A DNA stretch of 64,000 nt from Nocardia sputorum (GTDB lineage Bacteria; Actinomycetota; Actinomycetes; Mycobacteriales; Mycobacteriaceae): assembly GCF_027924405.1 (NCBI RefSeq), contig NZ_AP026978.1:1488001-1552000 (forward strand), read 5' to 3'. Under the pieces are notes generated by a model. The model saw nothing but the letters and a program-made list of their open reading frames with translations, ran no database searches and was not told where the DNA came from. Both the position numbers and the translations under genes were made by a program. This document shows, piece after piece, positions 54,820 to 62,504 of the stretch (positions within the stretch are counted from its first letter, which is position 1; every line of letters begins with the position of its first letter).

Positions 54820-55407
54820 CTACTGAAGAGCACGCATCAGAACATCGAACAGCGGGGCATCGGGCCAACCCGGTCGAAGAGTACCGACGCGGTACCACCC
54901 CCATCGGCGATATTTGTCGTACGCCCGACGATTGTCCGGGCGCACCAGCAACGTTGCCCGCTGCTCCGGCCGATCCGCAAGCAATTCGTCGTGCAGGGCA
55001 CGGGCGACTCCTCTGCCGGTGAACCGCTTGCGCACCATGATCTCGCTGAAAGCGAATGTGCGAGAACCGTCCTCAGCGGTGAACGCCGCGTGGTCACCTT
55101 CGTCCAGTCGCAGCCCGTCCCACCACGCGGTCTTGGCGGTGAGCGGCCAACCCCACGCCTGCCCGCAGAGCTCGCCGCCGAGACGGGCGATCACCAGCTC
55201 GAACGCACCGGCGCGGCCGGGATCGGTATAGGCGTCGAACCGGTGCATGAACGCTTCCGGCGATTCGAACTCCTCGCCGGACTCGATCGCATCGACGTAG
55301 GAGTCCCGGAAGATGCGTTCGACGTCCTTCCGGAGTTCACGCGCCTGTGCTGCTGTGTACCGCTGAAAATCGATGTCAACCATCGACGCGGAGTGCTCGA
55401 AGGTCAT
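54820..55407 (-). CDS. GNAT-family N-acetyltransferase
   Basis: A 195-residue acetyltransferase. The acetyl-CoA loop is in FSEIMVRKRFTGRGVARALH (Arg/Gly-x-Gly), followed by ATLLVRPDNRRAYDKYRRWG. I start at ATG 55407, 16 bp after the stop of the HNH gene; a longer version from 55449 overlaps it. It is the closest intact relative in the window of the broken GNAT at 61562-62107, sharing an LLVR block and a DAP-L-D-x-x-M-R-x-L C-terminus. Substrate unknown. Confidence 0.82.
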   Translation of the reverse strand: MTFEHSASMVDIDFQRYTAAQARELRKDVERIFRDSYVDAIESGEEFESPEAFMHRFDAYTDPGRAGAFELVIARLGGELCGQAWGWPLTAKTAWWDGLRLDEGDHAAFTAEDGSRTFAFSEIMVRKRFTGRGVARALHDELLADRPEQRATLLVRPDNRRAYDKYRRWGWYRVGTLRPGWPDAPLFDVLMRALQ

Positions 55408-55423
55408 GCCGCGATCACCATGC

Positions 55424-56320
55424 TCAGCTAGCTTCCTCGAATTCGGCAAAGCGTTCCTCGAGTCGCTCTGCCGATGGCCAGTCCTTCCGCCGTTGCGGTA
55501 GTGCTAGATGTTGACCGTCCATTCCTTGTAACCCATACCGCAGCATCGGACCCTTATCCGAGTCCTGCATGAGCTGCGCGCCGACGTGGATTTCGTACCC
55601 GGGAGAGATGCCTATCAGGTTACTGTCATAGGCGGCGTGGTGGATCTTGCAAAGGCTCAGTCCGTTGACGACGTCGGCCGCACCGTGCTCCTTGCCGTCT
55701 CCGATGATGTGGGCGGCGTCCAGCAGTTGCGCGTGGCGCACCTTGCACATCGCGCAGCGGTGGCCATAGGCCAGCAGAACTCGGCCCCTGAACTCCGGCT
55801 GGTGTAGTCGCTGCCTCGTCACGCGTTGTACGTAGGCGCGTTCGATCGGTTCGAGGTGCAGCGGATCGCTGACCTCTCGCAGGCTCTCGTCCAGCGCCAG
55901 GATGAACCGTTGACGCGGCTGATCGTCTGCAACGACGTACACGGGAAATACCGGGACGTACCGGATCGCTGAACCGATCTTGATCCAACGGAGCAGGATT
56001 AAGGGTAGTTCCAACTCGTACGCGCGTCTCAGCTTGGTGTTGTCGCCTCGAATGTTGCCTTCTCGATACGCGTAGGCATAGAGAGAATCACCGACTTCCT
56101 CATCGTCGTAAGGGCTGTCGGGCTTCGAGAGGATCGACAAGGTGGCCGCGAATTGCGAGGGATTCCAGATCCCCTTGTTGCGGTCGATCAGCCGATACGT
56201 CTCGGCGCCGACCTTGAACTCCGTCAGCTCCTCGCGAGTCAGCGAGCCCTTCTCTTCAACTCGTCGCCCCAGGTGATCGAAGATCATCTGGCGCAGCTCG
56301 CGCTCCACCTCGCTCTCCAT
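55424..56320 (-). CDS. HNH endonuclease with candidate sulfur-binding (SBD-like) N-terminal domain
   Basis: A 298-residue protein. The C-terminal HNH nuclease has CAMCKVRHAQLLDAAHIIGD (His-x-x and Cys-x-x-Cys), LCKIHHAAYDSNLIG and zinc-site Cys/His. The N-terminal half (RLIDRNKGIWNPSQFAATLS, PYDDEEVGDSLYAYAYREG, DNTKLRRAYELELPLILLR and FPVYVVAD) matches, as I recall it, the sulfur-binding domain of ScoMcrA/EcoWI-type type IV restriction enzymes, which cut DNA carrying phosphorothioate or methyl modifications. If so it is a modification-dependent defence nuclease. The domain match is from memory, so the assignment is tentative. A GNAT gene follows 16 bp downstream. Confidence 0.72.
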   Translation of the reverse strand: MESEVERELRQMIFDHLGRRVEEKGSLTREELTEFKVGAETYRLIDRNKGIWNPSQFAATLSILSKPDSPYDDEEVGDSLYAYAYREGNIRGDNTKLRRAYELELPLILLRWIKIGSAIRYVPVFPVYVVADDQPRQRFILALDESLREVSDPLHLEPIERAYVQRVTRQRLHQPEFRGRVLLAYGHRCAMCKVRHAQLLDAAHIIGDGKEHGAADVVNGLSLCKIHHAAYDSNLIGISPGYEIHVGAQLMQDSDKGPMLRYGLQGMDGQHLALPQRRKDWPSAERLEERFAEFEEAS

Positions 56321-56677
56321 GTATGGAGTGTGCCATGGTCACCCGAGTGCGACTGCCTTTCTGTCTACGGCGTCGGACGTGCCTCGCGGGCATCCTCTCG
56401 GGCAGGACCGGGAAGGTGCATCGCGATAGTGGATTCACCGATGTGATCACGAGGCGACCGCGACCCAATCTCCGAGAGCGTCGGCTCAAACGGCTCCGCG
56501 TCACTCAGCAACGCTGCGGGTTCACGGAGACAGGACCGCTACGTAGCCGCTGTCAACTCGAAGCGGAGAAGCGTGCCCTTCGCGCCCGCGAATGCTTGAA
56601 GAGGGCCCGAACGAATTGCCGCACCAGATAGATGAGGCGCACGCACGATCCTGGATCGATAGTCGTCTTGTCATCGT
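56321..56677. other. intergenic region, no gene
   Basis: A 357-bp gap between the HNH gene start and the interrupted small gene. A 102-codon plus-strand frame here is Arg-rich and lacks gene character. I see nothing else in it except the presumed HNH promoter at its left end. Confidence 0.4.
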
Positions 56678-56788
56678 TCAACGGCTGGCTGGCATCAGCG
56701 CTTGCAACGCCTGCGAACCGAGCTGAAGCATCTCTGCCAGCGTTGAGCGGTCGATCGTGAACTCGAATTCGTTACCGGATGTCCCGAA
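56678..56788 (-). pseudogene. 3' part of small gene split by IS21-family element
   Basis: This segment encodes the C-terminal 34 residues (from TSGNEFEFTIDRSTLAEMLQ) of a 70-residue protein. Joining it to 58943-59049, after removing the insertion element and one copy of the CCGAA duplication, restores one uninterrupted frame (V-F-G-T-S-G). The gene is therefore inactivated by the insertion. The protein family is unknown; the C-terminal helix is Leu/Gln/Ala-rich. Confidence 0.85.
56784..56788. repeat. IS target-site duplication, left copy
   Basis: CCGAA, immediately left of the element and repeated at 58943-58947. Confidence 0.9.
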
Positions 56789-56842
56789 TGTCAGCGCTCT
56801 TCGAAAATCCGGCCACCGGCGCTCTTTGAAAATCGGCCACCC
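56789..56842. repeat. left end of IS21-family element (two terminal repeats)
   Basis: Two related units of about 24 bp, each with GCGCTCTTYGAAAATC and GGCCACC. They match the right end in inverted orientation. Confidence 0.88.
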
Positions 56843-56867
56843 ATCCACGATCGGAAGGGTGATCTCA

Positions 56868-58091
56868 GTGCAGGAATGGGCGCAGATCAGGTATCTCCAT
56901 GCGAGTGAGGGCCTGTCGATGCGGGCGATCGCGTCCCGGTTGGGCATCTCGCGGGACACGGTGTCGAGGGCGATTGCCTCGGAGTCGCCGCCGCGATACC
57001 AGCGGGTGTCGGGTCCCTCGGCGTTCGACGAGTTCGAGCCGCTGGTGCGGGAGCTGCTGGCGCAGTTCCCGGCGATGCCGGCGTCGGTGATCGCCGAGCG
57101 GGTGGGCTGGGCGGGGTCACCGTCGTGGTTCCGTAAGAAAGTCGCGGCCCTGCGGCCGCAGTACGCACCGAAGGATCCGGCGGACCGGCTGGAGTATCGG
57201 CCCGGGGATCAGGCGCAGTGCGATCTGTGGTTCCCACCGACACCGATCCCGTTGGGCGCCGGGCAGGTCGGGACACCCCCGGTGCTGGTGATGGTGGCTT
57301 CGTTCTCGAGGTTCATCACTGCGATGATGATTCCGACCCGGACCACCGCGGATCTGCTGGCCGGGATGTGGTCGCTGCTGTCGGGGCAGTTGGGGAAAGT
57401 CCCGCGCAGGCTGTTGTGGGACAACGAATCAGGGATCGGCAAGGGCGGACACCTGGCCGTTGGGGTGGTGGCGTTCACCGGGATGCTGGCCACCCGCATC
57501 GTCCAGTGCAAGCCGTTCGACCCGGAGTCCAAGGGCATCGTCGAACGCGTGAACGGCTATCTCGAGACCTCGTTCCTGCCCGGCCGGTCGTTCAGTTCAC
57601 CAGGAGATTTCAACACCCAGCTCGCCGAGTGGCTGCCGATCGCCAACGCTCGACACGTCCGGCGCATCGCGGGTTCCCCAGCGGAGCTGGTCGGCATCGA
57701 CCGGGCCGCGATGACGACACTGCCGCCGATCGCCCCGGCGGTCGGGTTCACCAGCCGCGCGAGGCTGCCGCGTGACTACTACCTGCGTGTCTTGGGCAAC
57801 GACTACTCGATCGACCCGACGGTGATCGGACGGTTTATCGACATTCGTGCCGATCTGGATACCGTCACCGCCCGCTGCGACGGGCTGCTGGTGGCCACCC
57901 ACCGCAGAGCCTGGTCGAAAGCGGTCACCATCACCGACCCCACCCATGTCCACACCGCTGCGCAATTGCGGGAAGCATTCGGACACAAACAATCTCGGAC
58001 CGTCAGCGTCGATGACGGCGGGTTGGTGCGTAACCTCGCGGACTACGACACCTGTTTCGGCGTCGACTTCGGCGGCGAGGGTGTCGCGTGA
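56868..58091 (+). CDS. istA: IS21-family transposase IstA
   Basis: A 407-residue transposase. The N-terminal helix-turn-helix (GLSMRAIASRLGISRDTVSR) binds the ends; the DDE core has the first Asp in DQAQCDLWFPP, a second in LLWDNESGIG and the Glu in CKPFDPESKGIVERVNGYLE. The GTG at 56868 lies eight bases after GGAAGGG, so I prefer it to upstream in-frame starts, which fall in the terminal repeats. The stop overlaps istB (GTGA), normal for the family. Confidence 0.93.
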   Translation: MQEWAQIRYLHASEGLSMRAIASRLGISRDTVSRAIASESPPRYQRVSGPSAFDEFEPLVRELLAQFPAMPASVIAERVGWAGSPSWFRKKVAALRPQYAPKDPADRLEYRPGDQAQCDLWFPPTPIPLGAGQVGTPPVLVMVASFSRFITAMMIPTRTTADLLAGMWSLLSGQLGKVPRRLLWDNESGIGKGGHLAVGVVAFTGMLATRIVQCKPFDPESKGIVERVNGYLETSFLPGRSFSSPGDFNTQLAEWLPIANARHVRRIAGSPAELVGIDRAAMTTLPPIAPAVGFTSRARLPRDYYLRVLGNDYSIDPTVIGRFIDIRADLDTVTARCDGLLVATHRRAWSKAVTITDPTHVHTAAQLREAFGHKQSRTVSVDDGGLVRNLADYDTCFGVDFGGEGVA

Positions 58092-58879
58092 TGGCCGCAC
58101 CCGCCGATACCGCCAAGCAGATCGAGTACTACGCCAACGCGTTGAAGGCCCCCCGCATCCGCGACAGCGCCGCCCGCCTGGCCGACCAAGCCCGCGACGC
58201 CGGCTGGACGCATGAGGAATACCTCGCCGCGGTCCTGTCCCGCGAAGTGGCATCCCGAGAGTCCTCCGGCGCCGAAATCCGGATCCGCGCAGCAGGATTC
58301 CCCGCCCGCAAAGCGATCGAGGAATTCAACTTCGACCACCAGCCCGCCCTCAAGCGCGACACCATCGCACATCTGGGCACCGGCCAGTTCATCACCAAAG
58401 CCCAGAACGTGGTGCTACTCGGGCCACCGGGAACCGGCAAAACCCACCTGTCGATCGGGCTGGGTATCGCCGCCGCCCACCACGGCCACCGCGTCCTGTT
58501 CGCCACCGCCGTCGAATGGGTCACCCGCCTACAAACCGCCCACCAGCACGGCCGCCTCGCCGCCGAACTGGCCAAACTCCGCCGCTACGGACTACTGATC
58601 GTCGACGAGGTCGGATACATCCCCTTCGAACAAGACGCAGCGAACCTGTTCTTCCAACTGGTCTCCAGCCGCTACGAACACGCCTCGCTGATCCTGACCT
58701 CGAACCTGCCGTTCTCCCGCTGGGGCGACGTGTTCTCCGACCACGTCGTTGCCGCGGCGATGATCGACCGAATCGTCCACCACGCCGACGTCCTGACCTT
58801 GAAAGGAAACAGCTACCGACTCCGCAACACCGAAATCGACACACTCCCGTCCATGCGGACAGACAACACGGCAGACTAA
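58088..58879 (+). CDS. istB: IS21-family helper ATPase IstB
   Basis: A 263-residue AAA ATPase that selects target DNA for IstA. Walker A is LLGPPGTGKTHLSIG, Walker B LLIVDEVGYIPFEQ, followed by NLFFQLVSSRYEHASLILTS and the Arg-containing sensor block. Length and overlap with istA are typical. It ends 12 bp before the right terminal repeats. Confidence 0.94.
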   Translation: MMAAPADTAKQIEYYANALKAPRIRDSAARLADQARDAGWTHEEYLAAVLSREVASRESSGAEIRIRAAGFPARKAIEEFNFDHQPALKRDTIAHLGTGQFITKAQNVVLLGPPGTGKTHLSIGLGIAAAHHGHRVLFATAVEWVTRLQTAHQHGRLAAELAKLRRYGLLIVDEVGYIPFEQDAANLFFQLVSSRYEHASLILTSNLPFSRWGDVFSDHVVAAAMIDRIVHHADVLTLKGNSYRLRNTEIDTLPSMRTDNTAD

Positions 58880-58890
58880 ACAACCACCAA

Positions 58891-58942
58891 GTGGCCGATC
58901 TTCAACGAGCGCCACCGGCCTACATTTCGAAGAGCGTCGACA
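58891..58942. repeat. right end of IS21-family element (two terminal repeats)
   Basis: Inverted counterparts of the left-end units, at 58891-58912 and 58917-58936, closing with TCGACA. Confidence 0.88.
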
Positions 58943-58947
58943 CCGAA
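58943..58947. repeat. IS target-site duplication, right copy
   Basis: CCGAA, immediately right of the element and identical to 56784-56788. Confidence 0.9.
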
Positions 58948-59049
58948 CACGAATGTCACGGATTCGCTGTCCTCGCCTATGACGGTCCTGACAGGGCAAC
59001 CTTCGGCCGTACTGACCCAGCTGCCGATCGTCAGTCGGTCCCATACCAT
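58943..59049 (-). pseudogene. 5' part of small gene split by IS21-family element
   Basis: This encodes the N-terminal 36 residues (MVWDRLTIGSWVSTAEGCPV to TFVFG) of the interrupted 70-residue protein. The ATG at 59049 follows GGAAGAGG and overlaps the end of the upstream gene by 19 bp, so the intact gene was the third, coupled member of a small operon. Past the junction the frame continues a few codons into the IS right end. Confidence 0.85.
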
Positions 59050-59426
59050 CCTTGGTCCTCTTCCGTTGTCGGTGTTGTCGAGACCCCATTGAGCCACTGC
59101 ACTTCGCCGCGATCCACGACGTACCCTCCACCTGGAGGGTCGGCATACGCGGCCAGCATGGTTCGTCTTGCCGATGGCGAAGCGGCCGAGAGGTTTCGGT
59201 CTCTGCAGTGCTTCCAATCTGCCCAGCACCACCCTGCGCCTGCATCGATCGTTAATACGGTGGCGGAGGTTTGCACGCCGCCGATGAATATATGGACATC
59301 GACCGGTCCGTCTGGATCCCGGACGACTACCACTTCGACCTGTTGATCAGCGTCCGACTTGCGCCTCGGATTCCTCGTGCGAGTCGAGTCGAGAAGTAGG
59401 TTGTCGTCACATTCGACGTTGCGCAT
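59031..59426 (-). CDS. hypothetical protein (second gene of XRE-associated operon)
   Basis: A 131-residue protein with DQQVEVVVVRDPDGPVDVHI, GWCWADWKHCRDRN and a Pro/Gly-rich C-terminus. The Trp/Cys-rich block in the middle is distinctive, but I recognise no family. The ATG at 59426 has GGAAAC and AGGAG upstream. Its gene overlaps the next (split) gene by 19 bp and lies 14 bp after the 168-residue gene, so the three form an operon divergent from the XRE/TPR regulator. Confidence 0.6.
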   Translation of the reverse strand: MRNVECDDNLLLDSTRTRNPRRKSDADQQVEVVVVRDPDGPVDVHIFIGGVQTSATVLTIDAGAGWCWADWKHCRDRNLSAASPSARRTMLAAYADPPGGGYVVDRGEVQWLNGVSTTPTTEEDQGWYGTD

Positions 59427-59440
59427 GTTTCCGGCTGCTC

Positions 59441-59947
59441 CTATCGGACTCGACGCGCCCGGGATCTGGCGCATGCACGGATGGATTCGATGACGGCCAT
59501 CGCGGATGGCCGGTGGCTGTCACGGGGCGGTTGCACCCAGACCCGAAATCCGTGTCGGTCGGCGGGCGATGGCAGGGCGATCTGCGCGCCGAGGCGTGAC
59601 GCGGAAGCGTTGAGGCGGAACAGTTCACCGAACAGGGCGATGTCGTCGGCGGGCATGTCCGGCACGACGAGGAATGTCCATCGCTTCGATCGGGGATGCG
59701 AAACGACCGGGCCCGGCCGGGTGCCGTGCACTCGCATGTGTCCTTTGACGGCCGCGCCGATTTCGGCAGGGACAGTGATTCCGCCGACGCTGCCCGAAGG
59801 AATGAAGATCCGGAAGAGCTGCGGGTCAATTCGTGCGGGCAGGCCGCAGATCTCACGATAGAAGCGGCACCTCGACATCACGGTGTCGTGAACGAGTGGT
59901 GCTTCGTGCGCCGTGCCACTTGCCATATACCTGGGAACCGATCGCAT
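59441..59947 (-). CDS. hypothetical protein divergent from XRE/TPR regulator
   Basis: A 168-residue protein with FYREICGLPARIDPQLFRIF, GPVVSHPRSKRWTFLVVPDM, DIALFGELFRLNASASRLGA and IALPSPADRHGFRVWVQPPR. I recall similar proteins beside XRE regulators in Nocardia and Rhodococcus; the pattern of HPRS-x-x-W-T-F and IALPSP is reminiscent of prim-pol-like proteins, but I cannot establish that. The ATG at 59947 follows GGAAGG at six bases. First gene of the divergent operon. Confidence 0.65.
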   Translation of the reverse strand: MRSVPRYMASGTAHEAPLVHDTVMSRCRFYREICGLPARIDPQLFRIFIPSGSVGGITVPAEIGAAVKGHMRVHGTRPGPVVSHPRSKRWTFLVVPDMPADDIALFGELFRLNASASRLGAQIALPSPADRHGFRVWVQPPRDSHRPSAMAVIESIRACARSRARRVR

Positions 59948-60185
59948 CCTGTGCCTTCCGCTCTAGTTGCTGTCGGACGGGCATCCGACGCCGGAGAGCC
60001 GATCAGGATCGGTGTCGGTCCGGCGTCGAGTGCCGTGGCTAGATTCCGTCTCGACCGGGTTGTGCGGGAACGCCCGTTCGGGGGAGGACAAGGGGAGAAG
60101 TGCGGGATACCGGCGGTTCGGACTCGAACGTGCAGGGTGGAGTGCAAAGATCTGGCTGCGGGTTGCCGAACGAGGGGGACGGGAC

Positions 60186-61565
60186 TTGTCTGAACCGAAT
60201 CGCAAGCTGAGCGCGGCCAGAACGCGCATGAGATCCGAACTGACCGGGCACCCGTTGTCGCGATCAGAACTCGCCGCCGCGGTGAACGCGTGGGTGTACG
60301 ACCGGACCGGTCGAGTTGTGCAGTTGTCCGGCAACTACATCGGCAAGTTGGAGCGTGGCGTCTTTCGCTGGCCGAATGCGGAATACCGCGCCGGGTTGCG
60401 GGCTGTGCTCGGTGTGGCGACTGACGCCGAACTCGGTTTTCGTCCGGCCGAGCGCGGAACCGGCGGGGATAGCATGGAGTCGGATGATTCACCGATGTTC
60501 CTGCCGAAAGCGGGGAAAGAGGTCGATGACGTGCGACGCCGAAGTTTTCTGCTCAGCGCGCCGGCCGCTGGTGTCGGTATGGCCTTTGGCTTGGAGTCGG
60601 CGCGGCATGGGCTGAATCGAGCTGTCTCCGAGACTGTCTCGATTGACCTCGACGACTGGAACGAGATCATCCGCGAATACGGGGCCGCCTACGTCACCCA
60701 CACGGCGGCGGAACTGCGCGAGATGCTGTTGGTCGACGTTCTGAGTCTCGAGATGGCGCTTGGCATGTCGGCAGACTCCCGCCAGCGACGCGAGTTGTAC
60801 AAGATCGGCGCTCTACTGAGCCAGTACATGGCTCAGGCCATCGGGGACCTCGGCCAGCGACGCGAAGGCATGCGGTGGTGGCGCACCGCGCGTTACGCGG
60901 CTGACTGCTCTGGTGACCTTCACACGATGATGTTCGTGCGGGGGCGCAGGGCTATTCGGGCGATCTATGACGGACAGTCACCTGAAACCATCATCGAAGA
61001 GCTCGGGGAATCGGATCAGTTGATCGCCGATGGTCCGGCAGTCGGAAGACCGAGCTTGCTTGCCGCGCGGGCGCAATCATTCGCCTTACTGGGTCGCGCG
61101 GAGGAAGCCGAGGCGTCGTTGATCGAGCTGCGGGAGACTTTCGCCGCCCTGCCGTCTCGCATGACGAAGGATCACAGCTGGCACTGTTGGGCCTACCCCG
61201 AAGAGCGAGTCAGATTCGCCGAGAGCTTCGTGTACTCCCATCTTGGGGCTATTCGCCGGGCAGAAAAGGCGCAGTCGGCGGCGCTCGACTTGTACCCGCC
61301 CGACAGTCGACGCGGGCCGATCCAGATCGAGTTGCAACGAGCGCTTTGCCTGGTCTCGGCCGGTGATTCCATCGAGGGTGCCGGCTACGCGACGACCACG
61401 CTGGAAGAGTTGCCGATCGAACATCGAACGCGATTCGTCATGGGCCTGGGTGAGCAAGTCCTCGCAGCCGTACCGAAAGACCAGCGGCGCACGGGCAGCG
61501 CACGGGAACTGCACGAGCTACTTCGGGGCGACGCCGTGCGTCGAACAGAGACCCTCGAATCGTGA
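60186..61565 (+). CDS. XRE-type helix-turn-helix regulator with TPR-like C-terminal domain
   Basis: A 459-residue regulator. The N-terminal part has an unusual XRE-like helix-turn-helix (PLSRSELAAAVNAWVYDRTG, NYIGKLERGVFRWPNAEYRA), then a twin-Arg-like RRRSFLLSAPAAG segment and a long helical, TPR-like domain (QRRELYKIGALLSQYMAQAI, ARAQSFALLGRAEEAEASLI). Proteins of this type are very abundant in Streptomyces and Nocardia and probably respond to a small molecule or peptide. The TTG at 60186 follows GAGGGGGAC; in-frame sequence before it is intergenic in character. Its stop overlaps the following GNAT gene (GTGA). Confidence 0.85.
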   Translation: MSEPNRKLSAARTRMRSELTGHPLSRSELAAAVNAWVYDRTGRVVQLSGNYIGKLERGVFRWPNAEYRAGLRAVLGVATDAELGFRPAERGTGGDSMESDDSPMFLPKAGKEVDDVRRRSFLLSAPAAGVGMAFGLESARHGLNRAVSETVSIDLDDWNEIIREYGAAYVTHTAAELREMLLVDVLSLEMALGMSADSRQRRELYKIGALLSQYMAQAIGDLGQRREGMRWWRTARYAADCSGDLHTMMFVRGRRAIRAIYDGQSPETIIEELGESDQLIADGPAVGRPSLLAARAQSFALLGRAEEAEASLIELRETFAALPSRMTKDHSWHCWAYPEERVRFAESFVYSHLGAIRRAEKAQSAALDLYPPDSRRGPIQIELQRALCLVSAGDSIEGAGYATTTLEELPIEHRTRFVMGLGEQVLAAVPKDQRRTGSARELHELLRGDAVRRTETLES

Positions 61566-62107
61566 CCACCTCGCGCTCTCTCGAACTCGCCCGCTATGAC
61601 GCGGCCGGGACACTCGAGCTCGCGGACGAACTGAAGATCTTATATCTCGACTCCCACCGCGAGCAGCAAGACAACCCGTGGTACAGCCCAGCCCGATTCT
61701 GGGAACGCCTGGAAGAGATGTACGCCCCGATACCTGGGTTCGAACTCGTCGCGGCCCGGATCGACGGCCGGATGATCGGCTATGCGTTCGGCACGCCCTA
61801 CCGTCGATCGCAAGCGGTGTGGAAGAAAGCAGTTCGGGTCTACCCGCGTATAGCTACGGGATCGAAAAGCGTGGCCGTTTATATCTTCGGGAGTTCGCTG
61901 TGCACCCCGACTACCAAGGCCAGGGCTACGCACGGCTCTTTCACGACACCTTGCTCTCGCAGCGCCCCGAACGTTTGGCTTACCTGCTGGTGCGAGTGGG
62001 CAACCCTGCGCGCGCGGCCTCGAGGCGTGGGCTGGCAGGTGATCGGTCAAGATCAGCCCTTTGCCGACGCGCCGATTATGGACGAGATGGCCCGGCCGTT
62101 GCACTGA
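61562..62107 (+). pseudogene. GNAT-family acetyltransferase with two compensating frameshifts
   Basis: The first ~95 codons (TLELADELKILYLDSHREQQ, GFELVAARIDGRMIGYAFG) are in the start frame. The conserved GNAT core (LREFAVHPDYQGQGYARLFH, ERLAYLLVRVGN) appears only in the +2 frame at about 61850-62010, and the C-terminus (GWQVIGQDQPFADAPIMDEM) is back in the start frame. The intact GNAT at 54820-55407 has all three blocks in one frame, so this gene carries two compensating indels, or the sequence has errors. As written the product lacks the acetyl-CoA loop. The gene is coupled to the XRE/TPR regulator by GTGA. Confidence 0.75.
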
Positions 62108-62157
62108 GCGAAAGGACCTGAGATACGGAAAGCGCGCCCTAGCTGCAGCGGCTTGGC

Positions 62158-62481
62158 CTACCGTGCGGCCCGCAATGCCGCCGCGATCTGAACGAGGTCC
62201 AGGTCGACGACGACCTCATCACCATCCCAGACCCCGCGCGTGGTGATTGCGAGGCCGATCAAAGCCAGCTCGGCGGCAGCGTCACGGAGTTCGTACTCTG
62301 CACGGCTCTCGTTCTCGAGTTCGCACGATTCGTCGCGGTTCCAGGCGGCAACTGCGGACTCAGCCGCGGACCGAGGCAACCGCACGCTGATCCGAGTGGT
62401 CTGGGAATCGAGATAGGTTCCGATCGTCGCCAGCACGTCCCGGTCCTGCTCATACCGCACATACTGGTGATGATCTGCCAC
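62158..62481 (-). CDS. hypothetical protein
   Basis: A 107-residue acidic helical protein (YEQDRDVLATIGTYLDSQTT, LENESRAEYELRDAAAELAL, DEVVVDLDLVQIAAALRAA). No family recognised; the all-helical C-terminus suggests a small regulator. The GTG at 62481 has the -10-like TACGCT (62493-62488) six bases upstream, with no room for a ribosome-binding site, so I prefer it to the upstream start at 62607. Confidence 0.6.
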   Translation of the reverse strand: MADHHQYVRYEQDRDVLATIGTYLDSQTTRISVRLPRSAAESAVAAWNRDESCELENESRAEYELRDAAAELALIGLAITTRGVWDGDEVVVDLDLVQIAAALRAAR

Positions 62482-62504
62482 GAACCGAGCGTACTTCGAA
62501 TCAG

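Larger units (their letters stand above)
56789..58942 (+). mobile_element. complete IS21-family insertion sequence
   Basis: A 2,154-bp element with istA and istB, beginning TGTCAGCGCTCTTCGAAAAT and ending with the complement of TGTCGACGCTCTTCGAAATG. Each end contains two copies of a related terminal repeat (left about 56794-56817 and 56819-56842; right 58891-58912 and 58917-58936), the usual IS21 arrangement of multiple transposase sites. It is flanked by a 5-bp direct repeat CCGAA (56784-56788 and 58943-58947). Both genes and ends look intact, so the insertion is recent and may be active. Confidence 0.93.

Noticed and set aside
56323..56631. 102-codon plus-strand frame between HNH gene and IS element
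   Set aside because: Arg/Leu-rich, no ribosome-binding site and no family character.
58876..59232. 118-codon minus-strand gene from an ATG at 59232
   Set aside because: The part before 59049 overlaps the real 131-residue gene in another frame, and the end runs into the IS right end. Only 59049 to 58943 is genuine, as the 5' part of the split gene.
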